DNA from: Rhodomicrobium sp. R_RK_3
GTDB lineage: Bacteria > Pseudomonadota > Alphaproteobacteria > Rhizobiales > Rhodomicrobiaceae
Length of the DNA: 64,000 bases
Reading direction: 5' to 3'
Assembly (NCBI RefSeq): GCF_002198715.1
Contig: NZ_MWLK01000018.1
Coordinates: 119,623 to 183,622 of the forward strand
Part shown: positions 1-8,850 of the stretch, one piece after another
Layout: every line of letters starts with the position of its first letter
Numbering within the stretch: the stretch's first letter is position 1
Notes under the pieces: model-generated
Seen by the model: the letters and a program-made list of their open reading frames with translations, nothing else
Databases searched by the model: none
Told to the model about the DNA's origin: nothing
Made by a program: the position numbers and the translations under genes

Positions 1-174
1 GCGCTGGCGGCGGCGCGCGGCGCCAACGGCTCCGGCGCGGCGGCGGACGGGCATATCGCGCTCGCCCGGCATTTCGCCGAAACCCAGGCGCCGCAGAACG
101 GCGGCCTGAAGCGTATCGTCTTCAACATGCATGAAACCGTCAACGGCAAGGCGGCCGACGCCGCGCTTGCCTGA
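1..174 (+). CDS. 3' end of an unidentified protein (window edge)
   Basis: An open frame enters at base 1 and stops with TGA at 172-174, giving the last 57 residues of a protein. The visible part is Ala-rich and helical-looking, ending in NGKAADAALA. The ALARHFAE stretch and helical character resemble the C-terminal helix of acyl-CoA dehydrogenase-like proteins, but no diagnostic motif is present, so this is only a guess. It lies 17 bases upstream of the SDR gene on the same strand, so the two could share a transcript. Confidence 0.5.
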   Translation, partial: ALAAARGANGSGAAADGHIALARHFAETQAPQNGGLKRIVFNMHETVNGKAADAALA

Positions 175-191
175 AAGCCAAGCAGGGACGC

Positions 192-1058
192 ATGGACACG
201 CTCAAAGGCAAGACGCTCTTCATCACCGGCGCCAGCCGCGGCATCGGCCTCGCCATCGCCCTGCGCGCCGCCCGCGACGGCGCCAATGTCGCCATCGCCG
301 CCAAGACCGCCGAGCCGCATCCCAAGCTCGAGGGCACCATCTACACCGCCGCCGCCGAGATCGAGGCGGCGGGCGGCAAGGCGCTGCCGCTCGTCTGCGA
401 CATCCGCAATGAGGAGCAGCTTGCCGACGCGGTCGCGAAAACCGCCGCGGCCTTCGGCGGCATCGATATCTGCGTCAACAATGCCAGCGCCATTTCGCTG
501 ACCGGCACGCTGGCGACCGACATGAAGCGCTACGATCTGATGCACCAGATCAACACGCGCGGCACCTTCCTGACCTCGAAACTGTGCATCCCCTATCTCG
601 CCAAGGCGGAGAACCCGCATATCCTGATGCTGTCGCCGCCGCTCGACATGAAGCCGAAATGGTTCGGCCCGCATGTCGCCTATACGATGGCGAAATTCGG
701 CATGAGCATGTGCGTGCTGGGGATGGCGGAGGAATTAAAGCCGCAAGGCATCGCGGTGAACGCGCTGTGGCCGCGCACCACCATCGCCACCGCCGCCGTC
801 AACAATCTGCTCGGCGGCGATATGCTGATGCGCATGAGCCGCAAGCCCGACATCCTGGCCGACGCGGCGCATCTGATCTTCACCCAGCCCTCGCGTGAGT
901 TCACCGGCCGCTTCCTGATCGACGACACGCTGTTGAGCGAATTCGGCGTCACCGATTTCGACCGTTACCGCGTCGACCCGAGCAAGGACCTCGCGCCGGA
1001 TTTCTTCGTCCCCGAGGACAGCGTTCCGCCGGTCAGCCTGAAGGCGCTGACCGCCTAG
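192..1058 (+). CDS. SDR family oxidoreductase (HSDL2-like)
   Basis: A 288-residue short-chain dehydrogenase/reductase. The Rossmann cofactor motif TGASRGIG is at residues 12-19, NNAS at 96-99, Ser148 is in LSPP, and the catalytic Tyr164 and Lys168 are in YTMAK. The long insertion after the second strand (EPHPKLEGTI) and the length resemble the hydroxysteroid-dehydrogenase-like 2 (HSDL2) branch, whose substrate is poorly defined. NAD(P)(H)-dependent alcohol/ketone redox activity is expected from the family; the actual substrate is unknown. It is probably cytosolic, as no signal peptide is seen. The next gene starts about 70 bases downstream on the same strand. Confidence 0.85.
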   Translation: MDTLKGKTLFITGASRGIGLAIALRAARDGANVAIAAKTAEPHPKLEGTIYTAAAEIEAAGGKALPLVCDIRNEEQLADAVAKTAAAFGGIDICVNNASAISLTGTLATDMKRYDLMHQINTRGTFLTSKLCIPYLAKAENPHILMLSPPLDMKPKWFGPHVAYTMAKFGMSMCVLGMAEELKPQGIAVNALWPRTTIATAAVNNLLGGDMLMRMSRKPDILADAAHLIFTQPSREFTGRFLIDDTLLSEFGVTDFDRYRVDPSKDLAPDFFVPEDSVPPVSLKALTA

Positions 1059-1130
1059 CCACCGCCGCGAGCGGGCCGCGTGCCCGCCCTCCGCCTTGCC
1101 GAATCTTGCAAAGCATGGTCACCTAGCCCC

Positions 1131-2066
1131 ATGGCGACACTCTACCTCACCCATCCCTGCCTCGTGGAGCACGACACCGGCCCCGGCCATCCGGAGCGGC
1201 CGGACCGCATCCGCGCGGTCGAAAAAGTGCTCGCCCATGAGACGTTCGACGCGCTCATCCGCGAGGAGGCCCCCGAGGGCGCCGAGGAGGACATCGCGCG
1301 CGTCCATCCGCGTGCCTATATCGAGGCCATCAAGAACGTCGCGCCGGCGCGCGGCCTGGTCTATCTGGACGGCGATACGCCGATGTCGCCCGGCACGCTC
1401 AACGTCATTCTGCACGCCGTGGGCGCGGGCACCCGCGCCGTCGATGCGGTGATGACGGGCGAGGTGCAGAACGCCTTTTGCGGCGTCCGCCCGCCCGGCC
1501 ATCACGCCGAGCCGAGCCGCGCCATGGGCTTCTGCATCTTCAACAGCGCCGCCATCGCCGCCGAATATGCGCGCGCCAAGCACGGCGCCGAGCGCGTCGC
1601 CGTCGTCGATTTCGACGTGCATCACGGCAATGGCACGCAGGCCGCCTTCTGGTCGGAGAAGAACCTGTTCTACGCCTCCAGCCACCAGTCGCCCTTCTAT
1701 CCCGGGACCGGGCGGACGGGGGAGACGGGCGTTGCCGGCAACATCGTCAACGCGCCGCTGCGGGCGGGCGACGGCGGCCGCGAATTCCGCGCCGCCTACA
1801 AGGATCTGATCCTGCCGTCGCTGGTGAATTTCGCGCCCGACCTCTTGATCCTCTCCGCCGGCTTCGACGCCCATCAGGAAGACCCGCTCGCCGAGATCAA
1901 CCTCGTCGAGGAGGATTTTTCCTGGGTCACCTATCAGCTTGCCGAGGTCGCGCAGAAATGGTCGGGCGGGCGCATCGTCTCGATGCTGGAAGGCGGCTAT
2001 AGCCTCAACGGGCTCGCCCGTTCGACTGCCGTGCATGTCGCCGCGCTTATGGATGCCGGGCGCTGA
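1131..2066 (+). CDS. histone deacetylase family / acetylpolyamine amidohydrolase-like protein
   Basis: 311 residues with the arginase-deacetylase fold signature: His124-His125 in RPPGHH, zinc ligands Asp162 and His164 in DFDVHH, the third ligand Asp246 in SAGFDAH, and Tyr290 in EGGYS. All catalytic residues are present. Bacterial members remove acetyl groups from polyamines, acetoin-like compounds or proteins; the substrate cannot be told here. The frame is open upstream to 1080, but ATG 1131 (MATLYLTHP) matches the usual family N-terminus. xseB follows 42 bases downstream. Neighbourhoods of the form HDAC-xseB-dxs are common in Alphaproteobacteria. Confidence 0.9.
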   Translation: MATLYLTHPCLVEHDTGPGHPERPDRIRAVEKVLAHETFDALIREEAPEGAEEDIARVHPRAYIEAIKNVAPARGLVYLDGDTPMSPGTLNVILHAVGAGTRAVDAVMTGEVQNAFCGVRPPGHHAEPSRAMGFCIFNSAAIAAEYARAKHGAERVAVVDFDVHHGNGTQAAFWSEKNLFYASSHQSPFYPGTGRTGETGVAGNIVNAPLRAGDGGREFRAAYKDLILPSLVNFAPDLLILSAGFDAHQEDPLAEINLVEEDFSWVTYQLAEVAQKWSGGRIVSMLEGGYSLNGLARSTAVHVAALMDAGR

Positions 2067-2108
2067 GCGGCGCACCGGCGCCAAGAATAACGCTGAGAAA
2101 GGATTTCC

Positions 2109-2369
2109 ATGGCAAAGCCACCTGCCACTCATGAGGACATTCAGGCGCTGAGTTTCGAGCAGGCGCTTAAGGAGCTAGAAACCATCGTTGGCAAGCTCGA
2201 GCGCGGCGACGTCGAGCTGGAGCCGTCCATTTCGCTCTACGAACGCGGCGAAGCCCTGCGTGCGCATTGCGAACGCCTGCTTCAGCGCATCGAGGCGAAG
2301 GTTGAAAAGATCACCTTGGATGCCCAAGGCGCGCCGAATGGCAGCGTGCCATTGGAAGCCGGACAGTGA
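2109..2369 (+). CDS. xseB: exodeoxyribonuclease VII small subunit
   Basis: 86 residues with the family core: [25 protein letters not shown], then a helix carrying [17 protein letters not shown]. XseB is the small subunit that assembles in several copies on XseA to form exonuclease VII, which cuts single-stranded DNA into oligonucleotides. The GAAAGGA ribosome binding site lies a few bases upstream of ATG 2109. xseA is not in the window, which is normal because the two subunits are often unlinked. An ispA gene often sits between xseB and dxs; it is absent here. Confidence 0.93.
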   Translation: MAKPPATHEDIQALSFEQALKELETIVGKLERGDVELEPSISLYERGEALRAHCERLLQRIEAKVEKITLDAQGAPNGSVPLEAGQ

Positions 2370-2504
2370 CATTTCGTCTCATAAAAAGGCAATTATGACA
2401 GTGTTACGGCATAATTTCCGTGATTTTGAGGCGAAGATTGGGGTCTAATCACGAGGATATGGCCGACCCCGACCGGGCCGGCTTACTTTTGAGGAGACTG
2501 CCTC
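2370..2504 (+). promoter_or_regulatory. xseB-dxs spacer, probable dxs leader
   Basis: 135 bases that are more AT-rich than the flanking genes, with a CATAAT hexamer at 2410-2415 and the GAGGAG ribosome site just before GTG 2505. No well-spaced -35 hexamer accompanies CATAAT, so a separate dxs promoter is only suggested by composition. No ispA remnant was recognised in it. Confidence 0.25.
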
Positions 2505-4427
2505 GTGACGGTTCCGAGTAAGACACCGCTTCTCGATCAAATCAAAATCCCCTCCGACCTGCGCAAATTTACCGAGAAGGATCTCATTCAAATCGCCGGG
2601 GAGTTGCGGCAGGAGACGATCGACGCCGTGTCGGTGACCGGCGGCCATCTGGGCGCGGGGCTCGGCGTCGTCGAGCTGACCGTCGCGCTGCATTACCTGT
2701 TCGACACGCCGGACGACCGCATCCTCTGGGACGTCGGCCACCAGGCCTATCCGCACAAAATCCTGACCGGCCGCCGCGACCGCATCCGCACGCTGCGTCA
2801 GGGCGGCGGGCTCGCCGGTTTCACCAAGCGCGCCGAAAGCGAGTATGACACGTTCGGCGCGGGCCATTCCTCGACCTCAATTTCGGCCGGGCTCGGCATG
2901 GCCGTGGCGCGCGACCTCGAGGGGCGAAAGAACCACGTCATCGCCGTGATCGGCGACGGCGCCATGAGCGCGGGCATGGCCTATGAGGCGATGAACAATG
3001 CCGGCGCCATGGACAAGCGGCTGATCGTCATCCTCAACGACAACGACATGTCGATCGCCCCGCCGGTCGGCGCGCTGAGCGCTTATCTCGCGCGCATCAA
3101 TTCCAGCCACACCTATCTGGCCATTCGCGATTTCGTGAAGCAGCTCGCCAAGCGCCTGCCCAAGGACTGGGAGCGCCGCGCCGCCCGCGCCGAGGAATAC
3201 ACCCGCAGCTTCTGGGCCGGCGGCGTGTTGTTCGAGGAACTCGGCTTCTATTATGTCGGCCCGGTCGACGGCCATAATCTGGATCATCTGATCCCGGTAC
3301 TGCGCAATGTGCGCGACGCCGATGTCGGGCCGGTGCTGATCCACGTCGTCACCCAGAAGGGCAAGGGCTACGCCCCGGCGGAGAAGTCCCCGGACAAATA
3401 TCACGGGGTCAACAAGTTCAACGTCATCACCGGGGCGCAGGCCGTCGCCAAGCCGAACGCGCCGAGCTACACGAAGGTCTTTGCGCAAAGCCTGATCCAG
3501 GAGGCGCGCAAGGACGACAAGATCGTTGCCGTGACCGCCGCCATGCCCGCGGGCACCGGGCTCGACCTGTTCGGGCGCGAATTCCCCGATCGCTGTTTCG
3601 ATGTCGGCATCGCGGAGCAGCATGGCGTCACCTTCGCCGCAGGCCTTGCGACCGAGGGCTATAAGCCGTTCGCCGCGATCTATTCGACCTTCCTGCAGCG
3701 TGCCTACGATCAGGTCGTGCACGATGTCGCCGTGCAGCATTTGCCGGTGCGCTTCGCCATCGACCGCGCCGGTCTCGTCGGCGCCGACGGGCCGACCCAT
3801 GCCGGCTCCTTCGACGTCGCCTATCTGAGCTGCCTGCCGGGTTTCGTGGTCATGGCCGCCGCCGATGAGGTCGAGTTGCGCCACATGGTGGCGACGGCCG
3901 CCGCCATCGATGACGGCCCGTCCGCCTTCCGCTATCCGCGCGGCGAAGGCTGGGGGCTGGACATGCCCGAGGAAGGCACGCCCCTGGAGATCGGGCGCGG
4001 CCGTATCCTGCGCGAGGGCACGGCGGTGGCGCTGTTATCCTTCGGCGGTCGCCTCGCCGAATGCCTGACCGCCGCCGACCAGCTTTCCGCGCGCGGCCTC
4101 TCGACCACGGTGGCGGACGCCCGCTTCGCCAAGCCGCTCGATGAAGCGCTGATCCGCCAGCTTTGCGCCCATCACGAGGTGGTGGTGAGCATCGAGGAAG
4201 GCTCGACCGGCGGCTTCGGCGCGCAATTGCTGCATTTCCTCTCGGCGGACGGCCTTCTGGACCGCGGCCTGAAGATCCGCACGCTGACCTTGCCCGACCG
4301 CTTCATCGATCAGGACAAGCCGGAGCGCATGTATGAGCAGGCTGGGCTGGACGGAGCGGGAATCGTGCGCAGCGTGTTCTCGGCCCTTTCGCTTTCGCCA
4401 AGGGCCGAGGCCGATTTCAACGCCTGA
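2505..4427 (+). CDS. dxs: 1-deoxy-D-xylulose-5-phosphate synthase
   Basis: 640 residues, the normal length. DXS joins pyruvate and glyceraldehyde 3-phosphate to make DXP, the first step of the MEP isoprenoid pathway, which also supplies thiamine and pyridoxal synthesis. Visible features are GGHLG (46-50, with the N-terminal active-site His), the thiamine diphosphate motif GDGA (150-153) through NDN (178-180), and the DVGIAEQHG segment with the catalytic Glu near residue 370. The C-terminal transketolase domain is complete. Translation starts at GTG 2505, preceded by a clear GAGGAG site. The gene converges on the SET-domain gene, with only 13 bases between stops. Confidence 0.97.
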   Translation: MTVPSKTPLLDQIKIPSDLRKFTEKDLIQIAGELRQETIDAVSVTGGHLGAGLGVVELTVALHYLFDTPDDRILWDVGHQAYPHKILTGRRDRIRTLRQGGGLAGFTKRAESEYDTFGAGHSSTSISAGLGMAVARDLEGRKNHVIAVIGDGAMSAGMAYEAMNNAGAMDKRLIVILNDNDMSIAPPVGALSAYLARINSSHTYLAIRDFVKQLAKRLPKDWERRAARAEEYTRSFWAGGVLFEELGFYYVGPVDGHNLDHLIPVLRNVRDADVGPVLIHVVTQKGKGYAPAEKSPDKYHGVNKFNVITGAQAVAKPNAPSYTKVFAQSLIQEARKDDKIVAVTAAMPAGTGLDLFGREFPDRCFDVGIAEQHGVTFAAGLATEGYKPFAAIYSTFLQRAYDQVVHDVAVQHLPVRFAIDRAGLVGADGPTHAGSFDVAYLSCLPGFVVMAAADEVELRHMVATAAAIDDGPSAFRYPRGEGWGLDMPEEGTPLEIGRGRILREGTAVALLSFGGRLAECLTAADQLSARGLSTTVADARFAKPLDEALIRQLCAHHEVVVSIEEGSTGGFGAQLLHFLSADGLLDRGLKIRTLTLPDRFIDQDKPERMYEQAGLDGAGIVRSVFSALSLSPRAEADFNA

Positions 4428-4440
4428 TGCGGCGGGGGAC

Positions 4441-4866
4441 TCAGCTTTGGCCGGCGATATGGCCGTTTTGCTGCGTCCCTGAATAGGTCGTGTTGAAGGC
4501 CCCGGCAAAGCTCGGGTCGAATTCGTAATAATTGCAGGTGATCTCCTCACCGGCGGCAATATCGCGAATGGCGTAGCCTTGGCTGAACTCGGTGAAATCC
4601 GTGTTCGGCTGCTCCGTATGGTTCATGAACCGGCCATTATCCAACTCGATCACGAGATGGTTGCCGTTCTCGACATGGGGAAATGAATATTTTTCGACGA
4701 ACTCCCTGGTATGGGGCGGGAGCTCTTCTATATCGCTAGGCGAGAAGCTCGCAATGAATTTCGGGTTGAATTGCCAGATCAGCGTGCCCGAAGGGATGAA
4801 CTCATCTGCGTAGACGCCCAAGCCTTCAATCTGGCTGGGAGCAACATACGTGCGGACAAGCATCAT
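4441..4866 (-). CDS. SET domain-containing protein (short)
   Basis: 141 residues, essentially a minimal SET fold. It begins with the SET-N-like IEGLGVYADEFIPSGTLIW, has the cofactor and pseudoknot motif RFMNHTEQPN (79-88) with the characteristic Asn-His, and ends with GEEITCNYYEF (106-116). SET domains transfer methyl groups from S-adenosylmethionine to lysines; the target in this bacterium is unknown. There is no cysteine-rich post-SET segment, unlike its neighbour. Local GC is visibly lower than in flanking genes, suggesting a different history. Start chosen at the first of two ATG codons (4866, 4863), with AGGA upstream. Confidence 0.85.
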   Translation of the reverse strand: MMLVRTYVAPSQIEGLGVYADEFIPSGTLIWQFNPKFIASFSPSDIEELPPHTREFVEKYSFPHVENGNHLVIELDNGRFMNHTEQPNTDFTEFSQGYAIRDIAAGEEITCNYYEFDPSFAGAFNTTYSGTQQNGHIAGQS

Positions 4867-5197
4867 TTTCTACTGATTCCTCATATGGGTTCGGGGTTGG
4901 GTCGCGGTAATTTCACGTGCATCAGCACTTCAAGCTCTCAATATTTCCATGCGCGATATAAAGGGCGAACCCATCACGCGACATCAGTAGTTTTGCTGCA
5001 AAAACGCTCATAGATTCAATACTCGACTGCGGTTCACTCAGATTCCGCTGAGTTTCATGCTGCGGAGACTGAGATTCCGACGGCCAGCGGTCGGCCGACC
5101 GTCAAAAGTGGTCACCGTTATGCCGTATAAACGCGTATGTAAAGCGAAAAAACAACTGTCGGCTTTTTTTGACGGATGGGCCGGCCGGCCGCACCCG
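4867..5197. other. intergenic region between the two SET-domain genes
   Basis: About 330 bases without a convincing gene. It is AT-richer than its surroundings and holds short homopolymer runs (seven T at 5164-5170, six A near 5149) and a perfect palindrome GGTCGGCCGACC near 5090-5101. The right end is the hairpin annotated at 5170-5200. The upstream signals of the 4441-4866 gene must lie here, but no clear promoter is visible. Confidence 0.5.
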
Positions 5198-5200
5198 TCA
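5170..5200 (-). repeat. hairpin embedding the stop codon of a SET-domain gene
   Basis: An imperfect inverted repeat of about 31 bases with a GGCCGGCCGGCC core. On the minus strand it begins with the TGA stop of the 5198-5767 gene and closes with CCGTCA. A run of seven T flanks it on the plus strand, so on the minus (coding) strand the stem is followed by A, not U. It is therefore not a standard intrinsic terminator for the gene whose end it covers, although it could protect the 3' end. Confidence 0.5.
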
Positions 5201-5767
5201 GCGCCGCCGCAGCCGGTCGATCCGCCGCTGCAGGTAGGGCGAGAAAAACCCATGATAACGGTCCCATAGCGCGGGATCGCGCCAGTCATTGCCGGTGATC
5301 CGGCCCCGGCAATTGCGCGCTCCGCAACTGCAGAAAAACTCGTCATAGGACGAGCCGTCCGCCATGGCGTAATCGAAGGTGATTTCTTCGCCCGGCAGGA
5401 TGTTGCGCATCGCCACCAGCGAGATCTGGCCGGAGAGCCCGGTATTGGGCTCGCAGCAATGGTTGACATAGTCCGGCGGCTCGCCGGCGTCGAAGGAAGT
5501 GAGGTACAGCCCCTCCTCGACCTGCACGGTGTAGGTCTTCAGGATCGCCGACAGGAAGGGCAACTCCTCCCAGGAGACGATGCGTCCGCTCCAGACGCCG
5601 ATGAGTTCGCCCGCCGGGATCGGCTCGCGCGCGATGACGGCATGACCGCCCTTGGCGGTGGCGCCGACGACGTAGCATTTAGGGGACAAATAGGAGAATG
5701 AGCGCTGCGCTAAGGCAGGCTCGGCCAACTCGGATTGCATCGATGATTCACCGAAGGAAAGCAGCAA
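5198..5767 (-). CDS. SET domain protein with post-SET cysteine cluster
   Basis: Up to 189 residues; an alternative ATG at 5740 gives 180. SET motifs are VNHCCEPN (101-108), holding the Asn-His pair, and GEEITFDYAMAD (126-137), followed by a post-SET cluster CSCGARNCRG (Cys146, 148, 153). In eukaryotic-type lysine methyltransferases this cluster binds zinc together with a cysteine in the SET core, here probably Cys104 or Cys105. All elements for an active methyltransferase appear present; the substrate is unknown. It is only moderately similar to the adjacent short SET protein, so a recent tandem duplication is unlikely. Confidence 0.88.
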   Translation of the reverse strand: MLLSFGESSMQSELAEPALAQRSFSYLSPKCYVVGATAKGGHAVIAREPIPAGELIGVWSGRIVSWEELPFLSAILKTYTVQVEEGLYLTSFDAGEPPDYVNHCCEPNTGLSGQISLVAMRNILPGEEITFDYAMADGSSYDEFFCSCGARNCRGRITGNDWRDPALWDRYHGFFSPYLQRRIDRLRRR

Positions 5768-6151
5768 TTCGTTGTGGTTGGGATTATGTCACCCACGCGG
5801 GGAGCGTGGGCGCGCGAGGCGGAAATCAAAGATCAGCACCGCAATTTCGACGACCGGCATTGGGCCGACAATCGATGGCGTGATCCAAAAAAGGTAAAAC
5901 TCTGCCAGGCGCCCTGACGCCAGATAAGCCGCCAGTGACTATGCCGGTCTTTCGGTTTCATTCGGTCCGGACCAAGCCGCTTTCGCGTTGTGGCATGATC
6001 GTGCGTGCCTCCAGGGCGCGGCGAAAACTTCGCTAAACTCATGCATTAACACAGAAGCGCAGCAGAGGCGATTACGAAAAATCGGCCTGCGGAACTTACC
6101 CATAAGCAAATGGCGAGCACCGGCAACGGTTTTGGCACGGCGCCCGCTGCG
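5768..6151. other. intergenic region with a small hairpin
   Basis: About 380 bases with no supported gene. A perfect 7-bp stem CCCACGC/GCGTGGG with a five-base loop lies at 5792-5810, 25-52 bases upstream of the SET gene start depending on which ATG is used. The rest has stops in every frame apart from a 69-codon frame (5833-6042, minus) of unconvincing composition. The 3' end of csaA transcripts also falls in this region. Confidence 0.4.
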
Positions 6152-6508
6152 TCAAAACAGCTTGCCGCCATTGGGGACGGCGAGACTCGGCCCGATCAGC
6201 ACGACGCCGCCCTCCTCGTCGGGAAAGCCGAGCGTGAGCACTTCGGAGAGGAATTTGCCGATCTGGCGCGGCGGGAAATTGACCACCGCCGCGACCTGCC
6301 GGCCTTTCAGCGTATCCGGTGCGTAATGCCTGGTGATCTGGGCCGAGCTTTTCTTGACGCCGATCTCCGGCCCGAAATCGATCCAGATCTTGATCGCGGG
6401 TTTGCGCGCTTCGGGAAAGGCCTGCGCGTCGACAATTGTGCCGACACGGATATCCACGGCCTCGAAATCGGCAAAGCTGATGGTGCCGCGCGGCTCTGTT
6501 TCGGTCAT
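6152..6508 (-). CDS. csaA: tRNA-binding protein, CsaA family
   Basis: 118 residues forming a stand-alone tRNA-binding (EMAP/Arc1p-type OB-fold) domain: SFADFEAVDIRVGTIV at the N-terminus, KPAIKIWIDFG, KKSSAQIT and the C-terminal NGGKLF. CsaA proteins bind tRNA as dimers and have been linked to chaperone-like export functions in Bacillus. The frame is open upstream, but ATG 6508 gives the standard N-terminus. It lies 22 bases after the stop of the TetR-type gene on the same strand, so the two are probably cotranscribed. Confidence 0.92.
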   Translation of the reverse strand: MTETEPRGTISFADFEAVDIRVGTIVDAQAFPEARKPAIKIWIDFGPEIGVKKSSAQITRHYAPDTLKGRQVAAVVNFPPRQIGKFLSEVLTLGFPDEEGGVVLIGPSLAVPNGGKLF

Positions 6509-6530
6509 GCTCGGGCTCTGTTGTCCGTGG

Positions 6531-7256
6531 CTAGAGGGCAGGCGCTGGACCGGGTTCGCCGCCGCCCGGCGTGTGCCCGTTGGGTGATGGGGCGGGGGCG
6601 GCCGCAGTCTCGGGCGCGCCGGCCGAGGCGCGCTCGCGCCGGGACGGGACGATGCTGTTGAACATCCGCTTCGCCGCCGCGCCGATGTCGTCGGTGCGCT
6701 GCATGACGCGCTCGCCGCGCCGCAGGCGGCTGTCGAGGGCCGCCATGGTGCGGGCAAGGCCGGGATCGGTGTCTTCCAGCCAGATGTCGAAGACGCGGGC
6801 ATAAATGCCCATGATACCCGGCAGCCGCAGCGCGCCGCGCGTGCCTTCGGCGTCGATGCCGGCGGCGGCCAGCATCCAGTAGAGCGAGCGGGCCGCGACC
6901 CCGAACTGCGCGAGGCTTTCGCCGGGCCGGTATTGCAGATCGTCTTTAATGCGGGCGAGGCCTGCCTTATGCGGCGCCATCAGCTCGAAGCGGGTCATCA
7001 GCACGTCGAACAGCCGGTCGCGCGGGGCAAGGGCCGCATCGGCGGGGCTGATCTTGGCCAGCACGGCGTCATCGATGCTGCGCGTATAGGCGGCCAGAAT
7101 ATGCGCCTTGGAAGAGAATTCCTTGCGGAACTGGGCGAGGCCGACGCCGGCTTCGTTGGCGATCTGGTCGAGGCTCAGCCCGTCCCAGCCTTTGCTGGCG
7201 GCAAGGCGCAAGGCTGCGTCGACGATCTTTCCCCTGATGCTCGTGAGGTCCAGCAT
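6531..7256 (-). CDS. TetR-type / COQ9-like transcriptional regulator
   Basis: 241 residues. The N-terminal 50 form a TetR helix-turn-helix (IVDAALRLAASKGWDGLSLDQIANEAGVG, then the LAQFRKEFSSK recognition region). The following helical domain resembles COQ9/RpsU-linked regulators of Alphaproteobacteria. The last 40 residues are Pro/Ala/Gly-rich and probably disordered. The frame extends to 7301, but ATG 7256 has a GGGAG site and starts directly before the HTH. It is cotranscribed with csaA; ligand and target genes are unknown. If COQ9-like in fold, a lipid or quinone ligand is possible, but nothing here proves it. Confidence 0.8.
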   Translation of the reverse strand: MLDLTSIRGKIVDAALRLAASKGWDGLSLDQIANEAGVGLAQFRKEFSSKAHILAAYTRSIDDAVLAKISPADAALAPRDRLFDVLMTRFELMAPHKAGLARIKDDLQYRPGESLAQFGVAARSLYWMLAAAGIDAEGTRGALRLPGIMGIYARVFDIWLEDTDPGLARTMAALDSRLRRGERVMQRTDDIGAAAKRMFNSIVPSRRERASAGAPETAAAPAPSPNGHTPGGGEPGPAPAL

Positions 7257-7339
7257 GGCTTGGCTCCCGTGATCCCGCGGTTCAGGCTCGGCCGCTCCCA
7301 AGGGGGCGGTCCGTCACCATCACTTAATGGCTTCGGGGT

Positions 7340-7906
7340 TCAACTTAAAGGCCGAAATGGGCCGAGTTCGCGGTGGTGGCCGAGCTTGTTCACCAGCGCT
7401 TCGAGGCGGCGGTCGAAAATCCCGCATTCGCGTAAGTGCCGCACCGTGTTTACCACATAATCGATATTGATGCCGGAGCGGCCGCGCCCCTGACGCACCA
7501 GCCGCGCCTGGACTTCGAGCGGCAGGTCGCCCGCATATTGCCGGTGATGGCGGTTGACCATGTAGCAAAGCGCGCGGACGTCCTCGCCGTCCCTGGCGGT
7601 CAGGAGGATGCTGCGATTGACGGCGCGGTAGACATTGTTGGCTTGCTCGCGCCGGCGCAGATAGGCGAGCGTCGCGCGGATATCACGATCGGCGACGCGG
7701 TAGGCGATGCCTTCGCAGCGGCCGCCCGCATCGAGGCCGAGCACCAGCCCCGGAACCGCTTTCGTGCCGCGATGCACATGCGAGTAGATGCACAGAGCCC
7801 GGTGGCCGCCGGGGAAAATGGCGTGCTGGCGCTCCTCATAGGGAAAACCCGGCCGCCACATCAGCGAGCCGTAGCCGAACACCCAGAGGCCGCCGCCCGC
7901 GCTCAC
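7340..7906 (-). CDS. chaC: gamma-glutamylcyclotransferase, ChaC-like
   Basis: 188 residues. The ChaC signature VFGYGSLMW (9-17) is followed by RGTKAVPGLVLGLD and the YLRRREQANNVY region, which carries the likely catalytic Glu. ChaC enzymes split glutathione to 5-oxoproline and Cys-Gly. The start is GTG 7906, whose bases overlap the tyrC stop in a GTGA arrangement; a GAGAAG stretch inside the end of tyrC can serve as ribosome site. The long upstream open frame is tyrC read in another frame and is not part of this protein. It is the last gene of hisC-tyrC-chaC. Confidence 0.9.
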   Translation of the reverse strand: MSAGGGLWVFGYGSLMWRPGFPYEERQHAIFPGGHRALCIYSHVHRGTKAVPGLVLGLDAGGRCEGIAYRVADRDIRATLAYLRRREQANNVYRAVNRSILLTARDGEDVRALCYMVNRHHRQYAGDLPLEVQARLVRQGRGRSGINIDYVVNTVRHLRECGIFDRRLEALVNKLGHHRELGPFRPLS

Positions 7907-8850
7907 GCCGATTTTTTCTTCTCGGCCGTCGCGCCATGCGGACGCCCGAAATCCGGGGCCGGCGTTTCCTGGCCGGCCTCGATGATGGCCCGCCGGATCG
8001 CCCGCGTCTTGGTGAACAGGTCGAACAGCGCATCGCCGTCGCCCCAGCGGATGGCGCGCTGCAGGGCGGCGAGGTCTTCGTTGAAGCGGCCCAGCATCTC
8101 CAGCACGGCTTCCTTGTTGTTGAGGAAGATGTCGCGCCACATGGTGGGGTCGGAGGCGGCGATGCGGGTGAAATCGCGGAAGCCGCTGGCCGAGAATTTG
8201 ACGACTTCCTTCTCCGTCACCTTCTCCAGATCGGAGGCCGTGCCGACGATATTGTAGGCGATCAGATGCGGCACGTGGCTGGTTATGGCGAGCACGAGGT
8301 CATGATGCTCGGCCGTCATGATCTCGACCGAGGCGCCGCAAGCCTCCCAGAAGCGCTTCAGCCTGGCGACGGGTTCCGGCTCGGCGCCGGGCAGCGGCGT
8401 CAGGATGCACCAGCGGCCGTCGAACAATTCGGCAAAGCCGGATTCGGGGCCGGAATGTTCCGTGCCCGCGATCGGGTGGCCGGGAATGAAATGCACGCCC
8501 TCGGGAATATGCGGGCCGATGTCGCGCACGGCGGCGGTCTTCACCGAGCCGGCGTCGGAGATGATGGCGCCGGGCTTCAGCGCCGGGCGGATCGCCTCGG
8601 CGACCGGCCCGAAAGCGCCGACCGGCGTGCAGATGATGACGAGATCGGCGCCAGCCACGGCTTCCGCCGGGTCGGCATAGACGGCGTCGCACAGCTTGAT
8701 GCGCTCGGCGATTTTGCGCGTCTCTTCCGAGCGCGCCGCGCCGGTGATGCGCTTGGCGAGGCCGCCGCGCCGGATCGCATGGCTGATCGAGGAGCCGATC
8801 AGGCCGAGGCCGATCAGCGCGACATGGTCGAAATGTGGGCCCGGCATCAA
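7903..8850 (-). CDS. tyrC: prephenate/arogenate dehydrogenase
   Basis: 315 residues. N-terminal NAD(P)-binding motif GLGLIG (14-19), then [22 protein letters not shown] (substrate-binding His) and the helical C-terminal domain with [12 protein letters not shown] and [12 protein letters not shown]. It oxidatively decarboxylates prephenate and/or arogenate in tyrosine synthesis. There is no fused chorismate mutase or ACT domain. The start overlaps the hisC stop by 4 bases (ATGA) and its stop overlaps the chaC start, so all three genes are probably translationally coupled. Confidence 0.94.
   Translation of the reverse strand: MMPGPHFDHVALIGLGLIGSSISHAIRRGGLAKRITGAARSEETRKIAERIKLCDAVYADPAEAVAGADLVIICTPVGAFGPVAEAIRPALKPGAIISDAGSVKTAAVRDIGPHIPEGVHFIPGHPIAGTEHSGPESGFAELFDGRWCILTPLPGAEPEPVARLKRFWEACGASVEIMTAEHHDLVLAITSHVPHLIAYNIVGTASDLEKVTEKEVVKFSASGFRDFTRIAASDPTMWRDIFLNNKEAVLEMLGRFNEDLAALQRAIRWGDGDALFDLFTKTRAIRRAIIEAGQETPAPDFGRPHGATAEKKKSA

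Noticed and set aside
5833-6042. 69-codon minus-strand open frame
   Set aside because: Basic, low-complexity composition, no ribosome site and no family resemblance.
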